Source: Salticus scenicus
Lineage: Eukaryota > Arthropoda > Arachnida > Araneae > Salticidae
Length of the DNA stretch: 64,000 nt
Direction of reading: 5' to 3'
Assembly: GCA_963930645.1 (NCBI GenBank)
Contig: OZ005652.1
Span: forward strand, 263,453,356-263,517,355
Shown here piece by piece: positions 1-11,971 of the stretch. A program made the translations under genes and the position numbers. The first letter of the stretch is position 1. Each line of letters opens with the position of its first letter. The notes beneath the pieces were generated by a model. The model made no database searches. It saw only the letters and a program-made list of their open reading frames with translations, and was not told where the DNA came from.

Positions 1-597
1 AATTACATTTATTCTCAGCAAAATATCTTAATTATTTTACTTAAATTAAAAAATAATAAAGAAATAATAAAAATAAAGAATTTTTTAATAGAATAAAGAT
101 ATAAAAATAAAATATTTTATTTATGAAACATTTAATTTATTTATTAATCATTTTAAAATAACTTTATTTGTCTTGTATAAACCGTATGTATCGGAGCATT
201 TATTCAAAATATTTATTCATTTGTGTTTATTTTTATAAAAATCTCATTAATAAATCATTTTAAAATATTTCATATGTCTTATTTAATAAATGAACAGGAA
301 GACTCGCAAAGTAAAAAAATAAAAAGAAGAATAAAATAAAATAAAAAATCTGGTTTGAAACAACCACACGACTTCCATTACAAACTATTACACGCATTAT
401 ATGCAATTTTTGGAGATAATGCGATCATAAGACATAGAATTGAACTAATGATATAGACAACTAAAAATTTTCCAGTGAGAGAAAGTTAATACATGTTTGC
501 GGTAAACGCATGAAAACATAAAGATATAAAATAGAGTTTACATAGCAAAGTAAGAAAAAAAAAAGGTAGAGGTTTTTTTTTTTTTTTTTTTTTTTTG
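1..597. other. AT-rich stretch, no gene seen
   Basis: Very AT-rich sequence with short A/T runs, ending in a poly-T run of about 21 nt at 577-597. No open frame with coding character, terminal repeat or RNA-gene box was found. Confidence 0.6.
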
Positions 598-647
598 ATA
601 CTCCAATTTTCGAGATCTAAAACTGATCTATCAGATCAGGATGACTA

Positions 648-1273
648 TTAACCCCTTCCACTCCAGGGACGTACGTGCGTACGTCCTAGTATTAATGGCC
701 ATTAATACCATGGACGTACGTGCATACGTCCAAAGAAATTATACGATACAATAAGCCCAACGTTGTAGTGCTATCAGAGAGATTTATTTTATTTGTCATA
801 TGGTATTTTGAAATTGTTTTTTCATTACTGACAACTAGATAGCGTTAGTAGTCTTGGTGACCTATTAGTTTTGGCTACACCAGTGTTCTCGCGGCTGTGG
901 TTGTGTGTAATTTTCACTCCTCGATTTTGCGTGTTTTGCCGGTGTTTGAAACTGTGAATAATGTCTGATTCTAGTGATTCGTATAGTGATTATATCTCCG
1001 ATTATGACGAACTTGAAGATTCCAATGATGACTTTACAACAAGTGATCACGGCGAAAGCGATGACAGTGATGATGAACCACTTACAGCAGTCATTGCTAT
1101 AAATAATTGAAATACTTTGATATGTATTCATATTTACTACCTTCATTAATTAAATATATTTACTTCACAACAAAATGCACATTGTTACTTTGTTATGTAT
1201 TGCATTATTTCAAAATTATAATCTGATATTTCACATATTTACACTACAGCTAGCCTGGAGCGGAAGGGGTTAA
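648..1273 (+). mobile_element. piggyBac-type non-autonomous element with TTAA target duplication
   Basis: TTAA occurs at 648-651 and again at 1270-1273. Just inside are inverted ends: CCCCTTCCACTCCAGG at 652-667, and its reverse complement with one mismatch at 1254-1269. TTAA duplication with C-rich short inverted ends is the hallmark of piggyBac elements. The body is 618 bp, far too short for a full transposase. It holds a small acidic frame (961-1110) and a repeated GTACGTGC-type motif near the left end. It appears to be a deletion derivative or MITE. Confidence 0.8.
961..1110 (+). CDS. Small acidic open frame inside the piggyBac-type element (49 aa)
   Basis: An ATG frame of 49 codons ends in TGA. 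It is extremely rich in Ser, Asp and Glu and has almost no basic residues. piggyBac transposases commonly begin with an acidic, serine-rich N-terminal segment, so this may be the N-terminal remnant left after an internal deletion; that is inference. No DDD catalytic region follows. It could also be a chance frame, although its codon composition is far less AT-rich than the flanks. Confidence 0.4.
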   Translation: MSDSSDSYSDYISDYDELEDSNDDFTTSDHGESDDSDDEPLTAVIAINN

Positions 1274-1922
1274 TTTTCCTGTAATAACCACGTAAAACAT
1301 GAGAAAGGCTATCTAAAATGGGTTTATGTTAACAGTTTTCAAAAAAATCGTTAGAACCGTTTTTGAGACACCGATTTTCACTAAAACTTGGCATATTCAG
1401 TTGTTGACCGGAAAACAACAATTACATACAAAAGGATATTTAAAAGAGGGTTAATATTACAAATTTGAAAAAAATCCATACAGCCGTTTTGAAAGGAATT
1501 CACTCGCAGTACCTGAAATTCAGCTATTTACACAGGACGCCTATCAATTTTCCTGAACTAACCCACTATATTATTCGAAAGAACATCTAATAGAGTATTT
1601 ATATAGAAACTTTGAAGAAAATCGTTAGAGCTGTTTTTGAGATACGGACTTACGGCCCCAATTCTGTTTTTTCAATTTTCACCAAAATTCGCAAAATTCA
1701 TCTGTACACCAGTTCTGTCTTAATTCTAAAGTTTCGTAGCTATATCTTTATTAGTTTCGGAGATATGATAGTTAGAAGATTCCCCACACACATACACACA
1801 CACTGACCAATTGCCAAAAACCCTTTTTTGGACTCAGGAGACCTTAAAACATGTAAATCACGTGAAATTTCGATATCGAATTTTTGGACCGAATACAATA
1901 CTTCCATTACATACGGTAGTCG

Positions 1923-3273
1923 GTTCAATAACAGAAAAAAAATGTAAATTAAAATGAATAGTAGGATCTAACATTTTTTAATGAATTTAAAAAAAAAAAA
2001 AAAAAGTCCGGGCATTTGAACCATTAAACGAAACAATGATTGCATATATTTTCTTTAATTTCATATTTAGAGCATTACTTTTATAATTAGAGTTTTTAAA
2101 TATCTTGAGTGACTGTTATCGACTTTCCGAACATTTAGTATTCATTAGAATTTTAAACAAATTTGAAGCGTTACATTACACAGTAAATAATGAAAACTGA
2201 AAAGTATAATAAGATTTTTGAATATTGCTACAATGGATGATAACGTATTTGAATTTTTTTGTGCGTCCTTGCAAAAGAGTATAAATATCAAGTTAGCAAT
2301 TTCCCGAAACGAATATTCTATAGCAAAATTCTAAAACATACAGTGGGTGTTCAAATTATTATTATTATTATTATTATCATTATTTTTTTATTTTCTTTTT
2401 AGGATTGAGGACTATTAGTCTCAATCTGTGGATTTTTACGATGCCTGTTTTACGATAGTTGGACATTTGTCGAAATCTAAAATTTATCGATAATATAATT
2501 GAATAATTTGAAAGCAATGTTATAATTTGAAAGAAAAAAAAAAAAAAACTTATGGTTCTCCGTCTTAAACTAAATTCTGCTTTTGCCAGAATTTCATCTT
2601 TTATAATAATCAGTATCGAAACAAACACTATTGAAGAAGTTTTTTTTTTTTTTTTTTTTTTCTTTTTTAATAATTTTGAATTAGGAAATAAAAAGCTCGC
2701 TTGCAAAATGAAATGAAAAACAGGAACAAGGTAATTAAGTTTGAATTTGAGTTGGTAATTTAAGGATGTTATTGATACAGTAACTTTTTGTTGTAGATTG
2801 TTTTTAATAAATTAAAATTCGGATATCATAATTGCGCTAGTAAAGACCTTTGCGAGAAACGTCCGAGTTACTTCGGTGCCAAATTTCAAATTTCGCCAAA
2901 GAAGTCCTAAACTAAAGCTTTTTTTTTTTTTTTTTTTAATAAAGGCATGAAATATGAATGGTATTTTGTAAAATTTCTGAAATAAATATTTAAGAAATAC
3001 AATAAAACTTAAAATGTCATGCCTAATGTTCTTATGTTATAGTTCTAAAAATACTCGTGCGTAGAAAAAAACCAAAGAAAAAAGAAATCTCTTTTTTTCC
3101 CCACAATTACAAAGCAATTGAAATAAAACAAATAAAATAAATATTTATGCAAAAATACCACCAAGCAAAAAATAAATAAATAAATAAATAAAATAAAAGT
3201 AAAATAACCAAGGATATTTAAAAGAAATTTGAACTCAACATTCAAACCATAATGAAACAGAAATATCCATATT

Positions 3274-3281
<8 letters not shown>
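1923..3281. other. AT-rich stretch with repeat fragments
   Basis: No convincing gene. 2102-2148 matches the 5' end of family F3, including CGACTTTCCGAACA. 2465-2600 matches part of F1 around 49130-49245, including the string CTGCTTTTGCCAGAATTT. Long homopolymers occur near 1990, 2535, 2641 and 2920. These are best read as remnants of dispersed elements. Confidence 0.5.

Positions 3282-3337
<56 letters not shown>
3282..3337. repeat. (TA)n(TG)n microsatellite
   Basis: Pure TA dinucleotides run straight into TG dinucleotides. No function is implied. Confidence 0.95.
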
Positions 3338-3341
<4 letters not shown>

Positions 3342-3769
3342 ACATTATATAGTTATAAAATTAATAAATTTTAGTCCTTTAAATATTTAATATTATTTAA
3401 ATCGAATTTAAAATATGCGAAATTTTGTCATTCTTCACATTCACTTGACCTATAACTGAGTGATTTTGAAATTTTCACGATATCGTAATTATTAGTATTA
3501 GCTTTTTTTTTTTTTTTTTTTACATTTTTTCGATTTTCGAAAAAAGTTCTAGACGAAATGGCTTGGATATTCACACATGCAAAGAACATTTAAAAACTCA
3601 TTGTTTCCACTATCGATTTAGTCCAGAATGCAACTAGAGGACCAACCACAAATTGAAGAAGAGCGAAAACACTTTGAATCACCCTGTATCATAATAAGCT
3701 ACAAATGACTGAAATTCCAATTAGCTATTAATATAACTGAGTATTTTTGTGTTGCCCTGTAAATAACGC

Positions 3770-4464
3770 TATACAGTCGTCCTCACTTAATCGGGTAACG
3801 GGTAATCGAATACACCGCTTATAAAAATATAAAGTTAAAGATCCAATTTTTTTCCCATAGAAGTAATGTTAAATTTCCTCGTTTAAAGAAATATTTTTTT
3901 ACAACTCCACCCCGTTTAATCGCATAAATACTCAAAGTTTCTTAAATAGAATTCCTCTATTTCTGGGCAAACTTTTCCTCTCATTCTCAAAAAAAAAAAA
4001 AAAAAAAAAAGTTCTTCTTTTAAAAACCTTACATAACTAAGACATGCTCTTTAAACATGAGACGGATATTCCTGCCGAGGTGATAAAAATTGTTTTGCAA
4101 AAGCCAAATTTATAAAATCAGCAACTGATGAGAAAATTAGAAATTAAAATACAAATTATCTCCAGGAATTAGAAATCACAAATTTTGAAAGTTTCCAGAC
4201 GATTAAAAAGAACTGTATGAACTCATAGATGTGGATAAAGATAAAGAAACAGAAAAAGAGGAAGAGTTTAATCTTCCAATGAAACCTTTAAATGAAAGTG
4301 ATAAAGAAGAGCAAGCAAACGATAAATGAAGTTGCAAAATCCTTTAACATTATTCATCGTCATTTTGAGTCTCATATAGAAGCGATTATAATCTGTTTAT
4401 GTGCTTTAGAAAAAGAAATCGAAAAAATTTTAGTTAAGTCTATGTTAAAGTAAACAATCATAAT

Positions 4465-4498
<34 letters not shown>

Positions 4499-4725
4499 TA
4501 AAATTGTAAGTACACTTTATTTTATATTTATTCCAGCATTAATTGCATTTATAAATTACTATAATATTTTAACTTAGTAAAAGTTTTGTTAAATATTTAA
4601 ATAAGAAAGAGGTATCGATCATTTATCTTTTCATATTAGCATAAAAACATTATAGTTATACATGCAATTGCGTTTCTAGTCTTCTCCGCATAACTGAATA
4701 CTCCGCTTAATCGAATTAATATAGT
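3770..4725 (+). mobile_element. Decayed pogo/Tigger-like DNA transposon (tentative)
   Basis: The left part begins ACAGTCGTCCTCACTTAATCG and the right part holds CCGCTTAATCGAATTAAT. Both resemble the CTTAATCG-type end motifs of pogo/Tigger elements. Between them (about 4200-4450) is a run of acidic codons and then a Glu/Lys-rich reading in a shifted frame, as expected for the tail of a decayed transposase. The ends do not form a clean inverted repeat, so the assignment is weak. Confidence 0.3.
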
Positions 4726-4739
4726 TGGAACAGTAGATA

Positions 4740-5062
4740 TTCGTAAATTCTTAAGCATATGAATGATAAATTTCAATTCTATTATGATCTGTACAAAATA
4801 AAAAGCATTAAAATATTATTTACAGAAATGCGCTTCACAGAACGCAATACTTTGGAATTTTTTCGGGTACATAATTTCTCTGCAAACAAACCAGTGGTGA
4901 TATTTACCCCATTTTCAATAAGGAACATCCCATAATAACTTAAATAACATGCGCTAGTTTCAAGAAATTCCATGAATATTTACAGGATTTAGAGCGCAGA
5001 TAGACGGAGAAACAGACACACAGACAGGCAAATGGACAGACAGACAAAAAGTGTTAAAAAGT
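4740..5062 (-). repeat. Copy of the F8 tandem-repeat unit, reverse orientation
   Basis: The reverse complement matches the units at 47.1-50.2 kb: a GTCTGTCTG-type start, then TCGTAAATATT, GAATTTCTTGAAAC, a frame-less middle, and GGTATTTCT-like text. It is non-coding and diverged. Confidence 0.6.
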
Positions 5063-5154
5063 TAATAGCTATGGATAAAACAAAAAAATTCTTCATAAAA
5101 CAAAAAAAAAAAATCTTTTACATTTTAATAAACTTAGAAAATTCGTTCATTATA

Positions 5155-5358
5155 TTAGGTCTTTGCATAAATTCGTGCGGTTTTTTATTGCTTCATTTCA
5201 TAAAAATACATCAAATCAAATGACAATTTTTAATCAAAATACTTTCTGCAACCTTTGCCCATTTTTCGGGTAACAAATGTGTACCACGGCAATAGAAGCT
5301 CTCGGCTTTGGAGGCAATAAAATGATCCGCGTCCGCACGAACTTTTGCAACGACCTAA
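5155..5358 (-). mobile_element. Deleted mariner element (about 204 bp)
   Basis: The left end reads TTAGGTCTTTGCATAAATTC and continues GTGCGG. The right end, reverse complemented, reads TTAGGTCGTTGCAAAAGTTC and continues GTGCGG. TA dinucleotides flank at 5153-5154 and 5359-5360. These are typical mariner inverted ends and TA target duplication. Only the transposase C-terminal end remains between them (see the pseudogene entry). Confidence 0.8.
5211..5332 (-). pseudogene. Mariner transposase C-terminal fragment
   Basis: On the - strand the frame ends at TGA (5211-5213). It reads through a Phe-Ile-Ala-Ser-Lys stretch, an aromatic Phe-Tyr-Cys-Arg-Gly motif, and Leu-Pro-Glu-Lys-Trp. The C-terminus of mariner transposases has the same order (FY..G, then LP.RW). 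The catalytic DD(34)D part is absent, so this is a relic that cannot encode an active enzyme. It lies entirely inside the inverted ends of the deleted element. Confidence 0.65.
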
Positions 5359-5515
5359 TATATCTCTAATAAACAAGTGCATGTTTCAAACCACACGTTT
5401 GGTTAAAGATAAAAATATTAACAAACATTTTAATATGCATGCAACAGAAAATGTATATATATAAAATAAGATTTGAAAGAAAGATAAATATGAAAATTAT
5501 TCTTTTTTTTTTTTT

Positions 5516-5550
<35 letters not shown>

Positions 5551-8500
5551 ATTAATTTCCCTTTAAATATACAGAAATAAAAGTCTTCAGTAATTTGGAT
5601 TCTGTTTAAATATTTTAGAGATGTGATTGTTGACAAAGCAATTGAGGCAATGCATATAATATTTATAGTTTGATGCAGTTCGAGAATATTTTTTATATTT
5701 TGGCATGCTACATAATATTATTAAATATTTAAACCGTTCATCGTAAACTCAATAATATAAATAAAAATTAATTAATTAATTTGATGATTAATTTTATTAA
5801 ATTGGTAAGATTTTAACGACATTTAAACGTTGTAGACATTTTATCTTTATATATCTTTATATCTTACATAAATTTTATTCATTTAACAAAATATTTTGAT
5901 CCAAAAATTCAAAAGAATATCGAATAAAAACAAGTTTATAAGGCAGTAATTTATGTGGGAGAAATTATTGCACGTAAAGTTTGAAAACTTCAATTTTTTC
6001 ACTTTACAAAAAAATATATCGATTAGTAAGCAAATTTGAGATAAAAAGTTAGTATTCTTTTAAAATACAAAATATTGTTATTATTATTACTAGCAAACCC
6101 TTGTGAAATATTCGCACTTTATTTCTTTTCTTACTTACCTTTAAAATTTGAAACTCATAAATGTTATACCAGTTTCACCACCTAATTAAAATTTTAATTT
6201 ACCAAAAGCCAAATTATTATTAAAACCAAATTAATATTGTACAATAGTGAAACCAAAATCATTCAAAGAAAGGTTTCCAAATAAAATTCATGGTTCACGA
6301 TCCAATTTTCATACTTTCACTGGCAGTACAGTTTTAATATAGGACTCGCACGACGCCTTTTAAATTTTTGTTGTCATGTTGGTGATGACTTTTTATTAAT
6401 TTTGGTGTATATATATATATGTATATATTGTTTAAAAATAAATAATAAATAAAATAAAATAAAATAATTCCTATTTTGATTATATTTTTTTATATGTGCT
6501 TTTTAGTCAATTTATGACACAAAAGTTCATATTCTGTATATATCTTTAAAATATTGCTAGGTTTAAAATGACGCTTGCAAAGATTCTGAAGAAACAACCG
6601 AAACAACTGTTGAAAATACATTTTTTCGTAAAATAATCTCATCAGACAAATGTAGTCATTTTTCTTGTTAGTCCATTGAACTAAGTCCGCGTGCTTAAAT
6701 ATTGTCCATGTATAAATATTATTTTTTTATCCTCGCGTATCGTATCGTTTCGACAAAAAATAATCGAAACTGGTCCACGTTAGAGAAATATTTTATAGAT
6801 TATTGTTCAAATATTAATTACTAATACTTCCTTTTTTTTTTTTTTTTTTTTTTTTTTAGAAATGTTTGTTTTATATTGTTTTAACTAACATTAATATATT
6901 TATATGCCGATAAATTATGAAGGCGAAAAATTTAAGTATTAGATATTAATAATTACTAAATATGATTAGGCTTCTCCATATGTATCATTGTATCTTGCAT
7001 TGTAGTATTTATGTAAATAAAAGAAAAGTACCATAAAATAAATCAAAATTCTCGTTAGAAATAGCATTAAAATTTAGTCACCACAAAATAATCAAAGAAT
7101 TTTCATTGAAGTAGAACTTACCAAGTTTTTTAAAGCCATCTCGATTTAATTTACTGATAAATGATTATCTTTCTACCGAGAGTGAAAGTAAAAGCCAACT
7201 ATCTTCGGAAATCTAACATTTATTGTGATTTGATGAGCGGTGGCAGCACGTTAAATATAGGCCACCAAGCGACGAACGGTGGAAACTACTCACTGTGACA
7301 AGAAAAATTTGCTTGAGTAAATCAGAGGTGGAAAGGACTTTGCAGGAAAAAAATAATAAACGTTGAATCAAACCGCCTCAATTTTCATAAAAAATTTTCC
7401 AGTATTACTTTCTTCAAATTACATTTAATTTTTGTAAATTTGTCTTGCAAATTTTGATATCTTGTAAAAAATTTTAAGGTATTTTATTTTTATTATAAAG
7501 TCATTTAACTCGTGAAGATATCATTGATCCTCAATTTTTCCACTCGGATAATTTATAGCCTTAGGATTAGACCGCATTAAAATCTGTCTCATAAATGTAC
7601 TTCATCCAAAGCTGGAGAATATTCGTGCTTTCAAGGAAAAGGCACTTTCACTGACATATCTAATGCTTGAATTGGCAGGCAATTAATAATTGATAGAAGG
7701 ATGTTCTCCCTTTAAGTTGAAATGAGTGGTTGACAGTCAAAGATGATTGAGAGGATAAAATAAGTTTGCGACTCAGTATCCGAAATTGTGGATTTACAAC
7801 TCGGGAAATACGGATTTTTAACACCTTTAATTACTGAAACTTTTATTAACATGTAAATCTATAAATAAAATAAAGTTAAGTTACACTAATCATAGTATTT
7901 CCTGGGAGTTAATTATTATGTAAAGTCTTAAAGCAAAACTATTAACGGCTGGACGGAAAAGTGAAATTTTTCAGTTCCGGTATTCAGAGAAGAAAAAAAA
8001 AACTCTTTGTAATTTGTTTAAATAATTTTGCTAAAAAATAATCTGAAATATTCGATTTTAAATAATATGTACTATTAATTTGTATGTAAAATTTATGTTT
8101 TAAAGAATCTCTGCTTTAAAATTGGCTGAAACTGATATGTATAAAGTAATAAAAATAAATCTAATACAAAAGTTTTACTAATAGTTACTAAATCTAAAGT
8201 TATTTTTAGTATAGTTTAATAACACAAACCTTTGAAATTTCGAATTAAATCTTAAATTTCTTTCAGATATTTACATGTATGTTTCAAACAGTAGTAATTA
8301 ACCTAAATTCTATGTAAAATCGAATGTTATTTGAGAATACACACAATCACAGATCATAGCTAAGTCTTATGCAGCATGAGATCAGTTATTTTTATATCCA
8401 TTGCTGTTCCATTTACATTAACAACCTTCAACCTGCCAAACATTTCTTAAAATTTTTAAATTTAAAATCATTTATAAAACTACCGTAACATGTAGCCATA

Positions 8501-8894
8501 CTTAGCAACAGGGAATTTGGATGACGTTGGTGCGCACTGATCACACTTTAAAATGTTTGAGCGGCAAACATTTTAGCAATTTTATGGCTAGTTCTAAGCG
8601 TCTTATTTCATATTTCACATGTAGTGTAGTATGAAAGCAACAGGTAGTAGGTATAGAAAGTTAGATTTTACTTAAATGCTTTACTTGTACTTAGATTTTT
8701 TTACTTAAAATTATTACTTTTTGCAATTTACAAAGCTTGCAATCTATGATGATATTTTATACAGAAATCATCCGAAATTCATATACAAAAACGGTAAAAA
8801 TATTTCTAATTAATTACCATTATGAATTAATATGTTTTTATAGGTTATTATTACATATTTTGAAACTGAATAAAATTACATCATAATTGCAACA
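5359..8894. other. AT-rich unique-looking stretch
   Basis: Contains a (GT)n(GA)n microsatellite at 5515-5550, short TA runs near 6408-6430 and a poly-T run near 6832-6857. A less AT-rich patch at 7190-7335 shows no usable open frame or splice pattern. I see no gene. Confidence 0.55.
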
Positions 8895-9320
8895 GAGTAG
8901 CGGTAGCTCAGTTTGCAGAAGGTCGAGCTCGTGATCGGGGAATCACGGGTTCGATTCTTGAGCCGGATAAAAACCGTCGTATACATTGATTATACATTAA
9001 TATTGGCTGGTGCACATGAAATCTGTCATGGCTGCAATGTCTTCTATGCTTCGTAAAATTAATACTTCTGATAGTAACTAAAGCGCAGAAAAACCAACCC
9101 CTTCATGCAGGATCAAAATTATGATGACACGTCATTGGAAGAGACCTAGATAACTCCTAGTCTGAACAGGGGGACAGTCCCCGCTCATCGCTCTTGGAGC
9201 GATGTTGAGCGCTTCAGTGTCTCGGGCAACAAGTGTCCGAGACAGAGGTAACTCCTTGTCTGGGGTTCACCTAGGGTAGATTACAAACCGTCGTCAGATG
9301 GCCACTGCTCAGATCTAGTA
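8895..9320 (+). mobile_element. tRNA-derived SINE-like repeat
   Basis: A Pol III A box (TAGCTCAGTTTG, 8904-8915) and B box (GGTTCGATTCT, 8948-8958) lie at tRNA-like spacing. The sequence after the B box does not pair with a 5' acceptor arm, so this is not a functional tRNA. A less AT-rich body of about 350 bp follows and includes three strong stem-loops at 9169-9244. A tRNA head plus unrelated body is the standard SINE structure. No target duplication or simple tail was identified, so the 3' limit is approximate. Confidence 0.6.
9169..9244 (+). other. Three consecutive perfect stem-loops
   Basis: GGGGA/TCCCC with loop CAG at 9170-9182; ATCGCTC/GAGCGAT with loop TTG at 9187-9203; TGTCTCGG (9218-9225) with CCGAGACA (9237-9244). 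Three perfect stems in 76 nt of otherwise AT-rich DNA suggest selected RNA structure, probably in the body of the SINE-like repeat. Confidence 0.7.
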
Positions 9321-9831
9321 TAGCGCCTAGAATATAAGTAAGTCAATTGAAACCATGCTCTAAAGATTAAGCCTCTCACGAGGTCAGAGCGATTCTTACT
9401 GGAAAAACCGAAACTAATGTATTTGCTAGTTACTTATATGCCTAGACCACGTGACTGAGCACTTGAAATTGGGAAGATCCATTCTTACTCTAATGCAATA
9501 TTTACGATTTTTGCAAGAGTTTCGATCGCAGCGCTATCTGGGGAGGCTTAATTTTCTGAGTAGTATTTTAAGCATTACGTTTATAAACAGTTTTTACACT
9601 GTATATTCTATTCACTAGAGCTCTAGTACAATGTTAAACACACTCAGTCTCATAATTACAGTATATGGAAAATGTACTCCGTACATGTGTTATTGGTAAA
9701 AATAATTTTACAGATATTTGGAATTATCAAGTATAACATAGACGCTTGCACATATATTAATCGAGGAATCGTTTTGTATGAAATTCTTTGTAATGTTTGA
9801 TTCAAGGTTTATGCGTGGCACATGACTTTTT

Positions 9832-10737
9832 ACTTTATTCTATATTCAATAGAAGTAAGTAGGAGATTCACAAAAATGTTTGACTTTTCGTTTTGTATGG
9901 ATTTATTTGTCTTGAGAGGTACAGTATTCGACCATTTTTAGAAAATATCTGTCTGTCCGCCTGTCTGTGTGAAAAAAAAAAAAAATGTGACGACTGTATC
10001 TCAGTAACTGTTGCACAGAATTACATACAAATTTATATGCAGATGAATCCTAACATAAATTAGTGTCTATGAAATTTTGGTGCCTACCTCTCAACAAGTG
10101 GCGCTGCTATAAAGCGATTTCCGCAATTTCAGGGGAGGCTATATCTCAGGAACTACTGCACAAAATTGCGTAAAAATTTATATTCAGATGCATCTTGACG
10201 TGTCTATCAACTTTTGGTGGCAATTGCTAAACAGGTGGCGCTACTATACATCTATTTCTATGATTTCAAGGAAAGTTATATCTCAGGAACTACTGCACAG
10301 AACTGCATATAAATTTATATGTAGATGTACCTTGACATAAGTTAGTTTGTGTCAACTTTTCGTGCAAATCTCTCCAAAGGTGGCGTGTTTAACAGCGATT
10401 TCCACAATTTAAGGGAAGGCTATATCTCAGGTTCGATTGAGTATAATCGAATAAAACTTGATATATTAAAAAAAAAAAAACATTATGAGACATTATTCTG
10501 AATTAATTAGGTGCATATCCACCGATAGGTGGCTCTGTTATACTGCAATTTTTCCCGAGAACGGGCAGGACGTCATCAGCACGGCAAAAATTCATTTCCG
10601 TTGGACATTTAGTGTAGTATCTCTCTGATATGAAAATCTCCTGCATTCATAATCGATAAAAAATAACAAGTAATTTGTACTGCATGAATTTGTATAAGAA
10701 AATATAGAAGAAATTTTTGTGATGGCCACAATATACT
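9832..10737 (-). mobile_element. Helentron-like element, family F2, copy a
   Basis: Reads on the - strand. The 5' end at the right carries the TTGTG/CACAA stem-loop followed by TTTCTTCTATATTTTC. The 3' hairpin at the left (9832-9860) contains TTCTATTGAATATAGAA. The centre (about 9990-10560) has about four units of 120-130 bp, each with a 'TATATCTCAG..ACT..TGCACA' start and a 'GGTGGCGCT' middle. No protein frame. Same layout as the copy at 52247-53115. Confidence 0.65.
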
Positions 10738-11569
10738 ATTATTATTATTATTATTATTATTATTATCATCAAGTTTTATAAGCTGGGTTTAAGCTTTTAG
10801 AAACTGTTTAATTATCTGCCCGTCACATTTAATATATTTGGAATTTCTTGATATATATTAATGTGCTTTTTACAAAAGGAGAAAAAAATTCCCTAATGGA
10901 ATTTATATTTAAAATATTTATGCACTGCTATACCTTAAATTAAAATCTTAAGAAAAACCTGCTCATGGGGAAATAAATTATTCTCTCATAGTCAATTTAA
11001 ATTTCCTGGATATAAACATCTGACATTGCCCGCGGAGATATTTTTATAGAAAAAATATTGAGGATTATTTACCTTTACGGGTAGATGATTCTCTTAATTT
11101 AAATCCCACTTGCTTTCCCTAAAGCTCAAAATTTCTCGTTATCGATAAAAATGGCTTCGCCTCAAGCCTAGATCACAAGTGAAAAGAGTGGATTATTTCG
11201 TTGACTTTGTCAGCATTTATTGAAATATGAAAAAGTTAAGCCAAGGTCACTAAATGCCAATTTTGCGTGTTCGCTATCTTCTTATAATTTGTTACATCTA
11301 AGTCATGTTTGTAAACTGGCATGTGTTCCTGAAAAGAAGGAAACACGTTTTCTAAGAACAATTTCACTTTCAAATAATTGGTGTTTATGATATGTTATTA
11401 TAAGAGAATTACCTATTCAAATACTCTACTCTCTATTAATGCGATTCCGTAGCTTCTTCAAAATAAAAGCAAAACTAGAAGTGATTTTACTCACATTTTT
11501 ATATTGATTCAATCAATGGTAATATAGTGTTCGCTGAATGTAAATAAATATTGATAAAACTTCCCATCA

Positions 11570-11605
<36 letters not shown>

Positions 11606-11971
11606 AGAGAGAGAGAGAGAGGGGAGAGTAAGGGGACTGAAATTCCATTCATTCTATCGCTCATAACTTTTTTAATTCACACGATATTTGTTTGTAGTTT
11701 TCATATAAGTAGCTCAACACTTCTAGCTATTAAATTATGCAAATGAAGTTTTTTAAAAGCTTACACATGCGTTGTTAAAAAATATTTAGTAAAAAAGCTC
11801 ACATTTTGTAAAATATTAAACGTTTTTTCGTTCTGATTACAGTATGCTATGTCTAATGTATGCTATATCTATGTTTGATGCAGTATGCTATGTCTAAAGG
11901 CCAAGTTTTCTAAAAATGGCTTTGCACTGTGTCTAATACCAAACGTGTATAATTTAAATAATCTGGTGTGT
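10738..11971. other. AT-rich stretch with simple repeats
   Basis: (ATT)n at about 10737-10765. An extreme poly-T run of about 32 nt at 11572-11603 is followed by (GA)n. The rest is unique-looking with no coding frame. A short near-duplication of the ATGCTATGTCTA text occurs at 11845-11900. Confidence 0.6.

Larger units (their letters stand above)
598..1922 (+). mobile_element. Old Helentron-like repeat (E1), interrupted by a piggyBac-type element
   Basis: Diverged tandem units of roughly 160-280 bp recur here; a segment around 635-660 plus 1271-1330 resembles 1525-1600. A CA-rich tract lies at 1789-1803. Next comes a block at 1832-1905 with the order CTCAGGAGACC, AAAACATGTAAAT, TACAATACTT, which is also seen upstream of the 3' hairpins of F3 and F4. 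The piggyBac-type element at 652-1269 sits inside one tandem unit, so this repeat is older. The 3' hairpin is degenerate and the 5' end is not resolved, so boundaries are approximate and the family assignment is inference. Confidence 0.45.

Noticed and set aside
8895..8970. Functional tRNA gene
   Set aside because: A and B boxes are present but the acceptor arms do not pair; a SINE head fits better.
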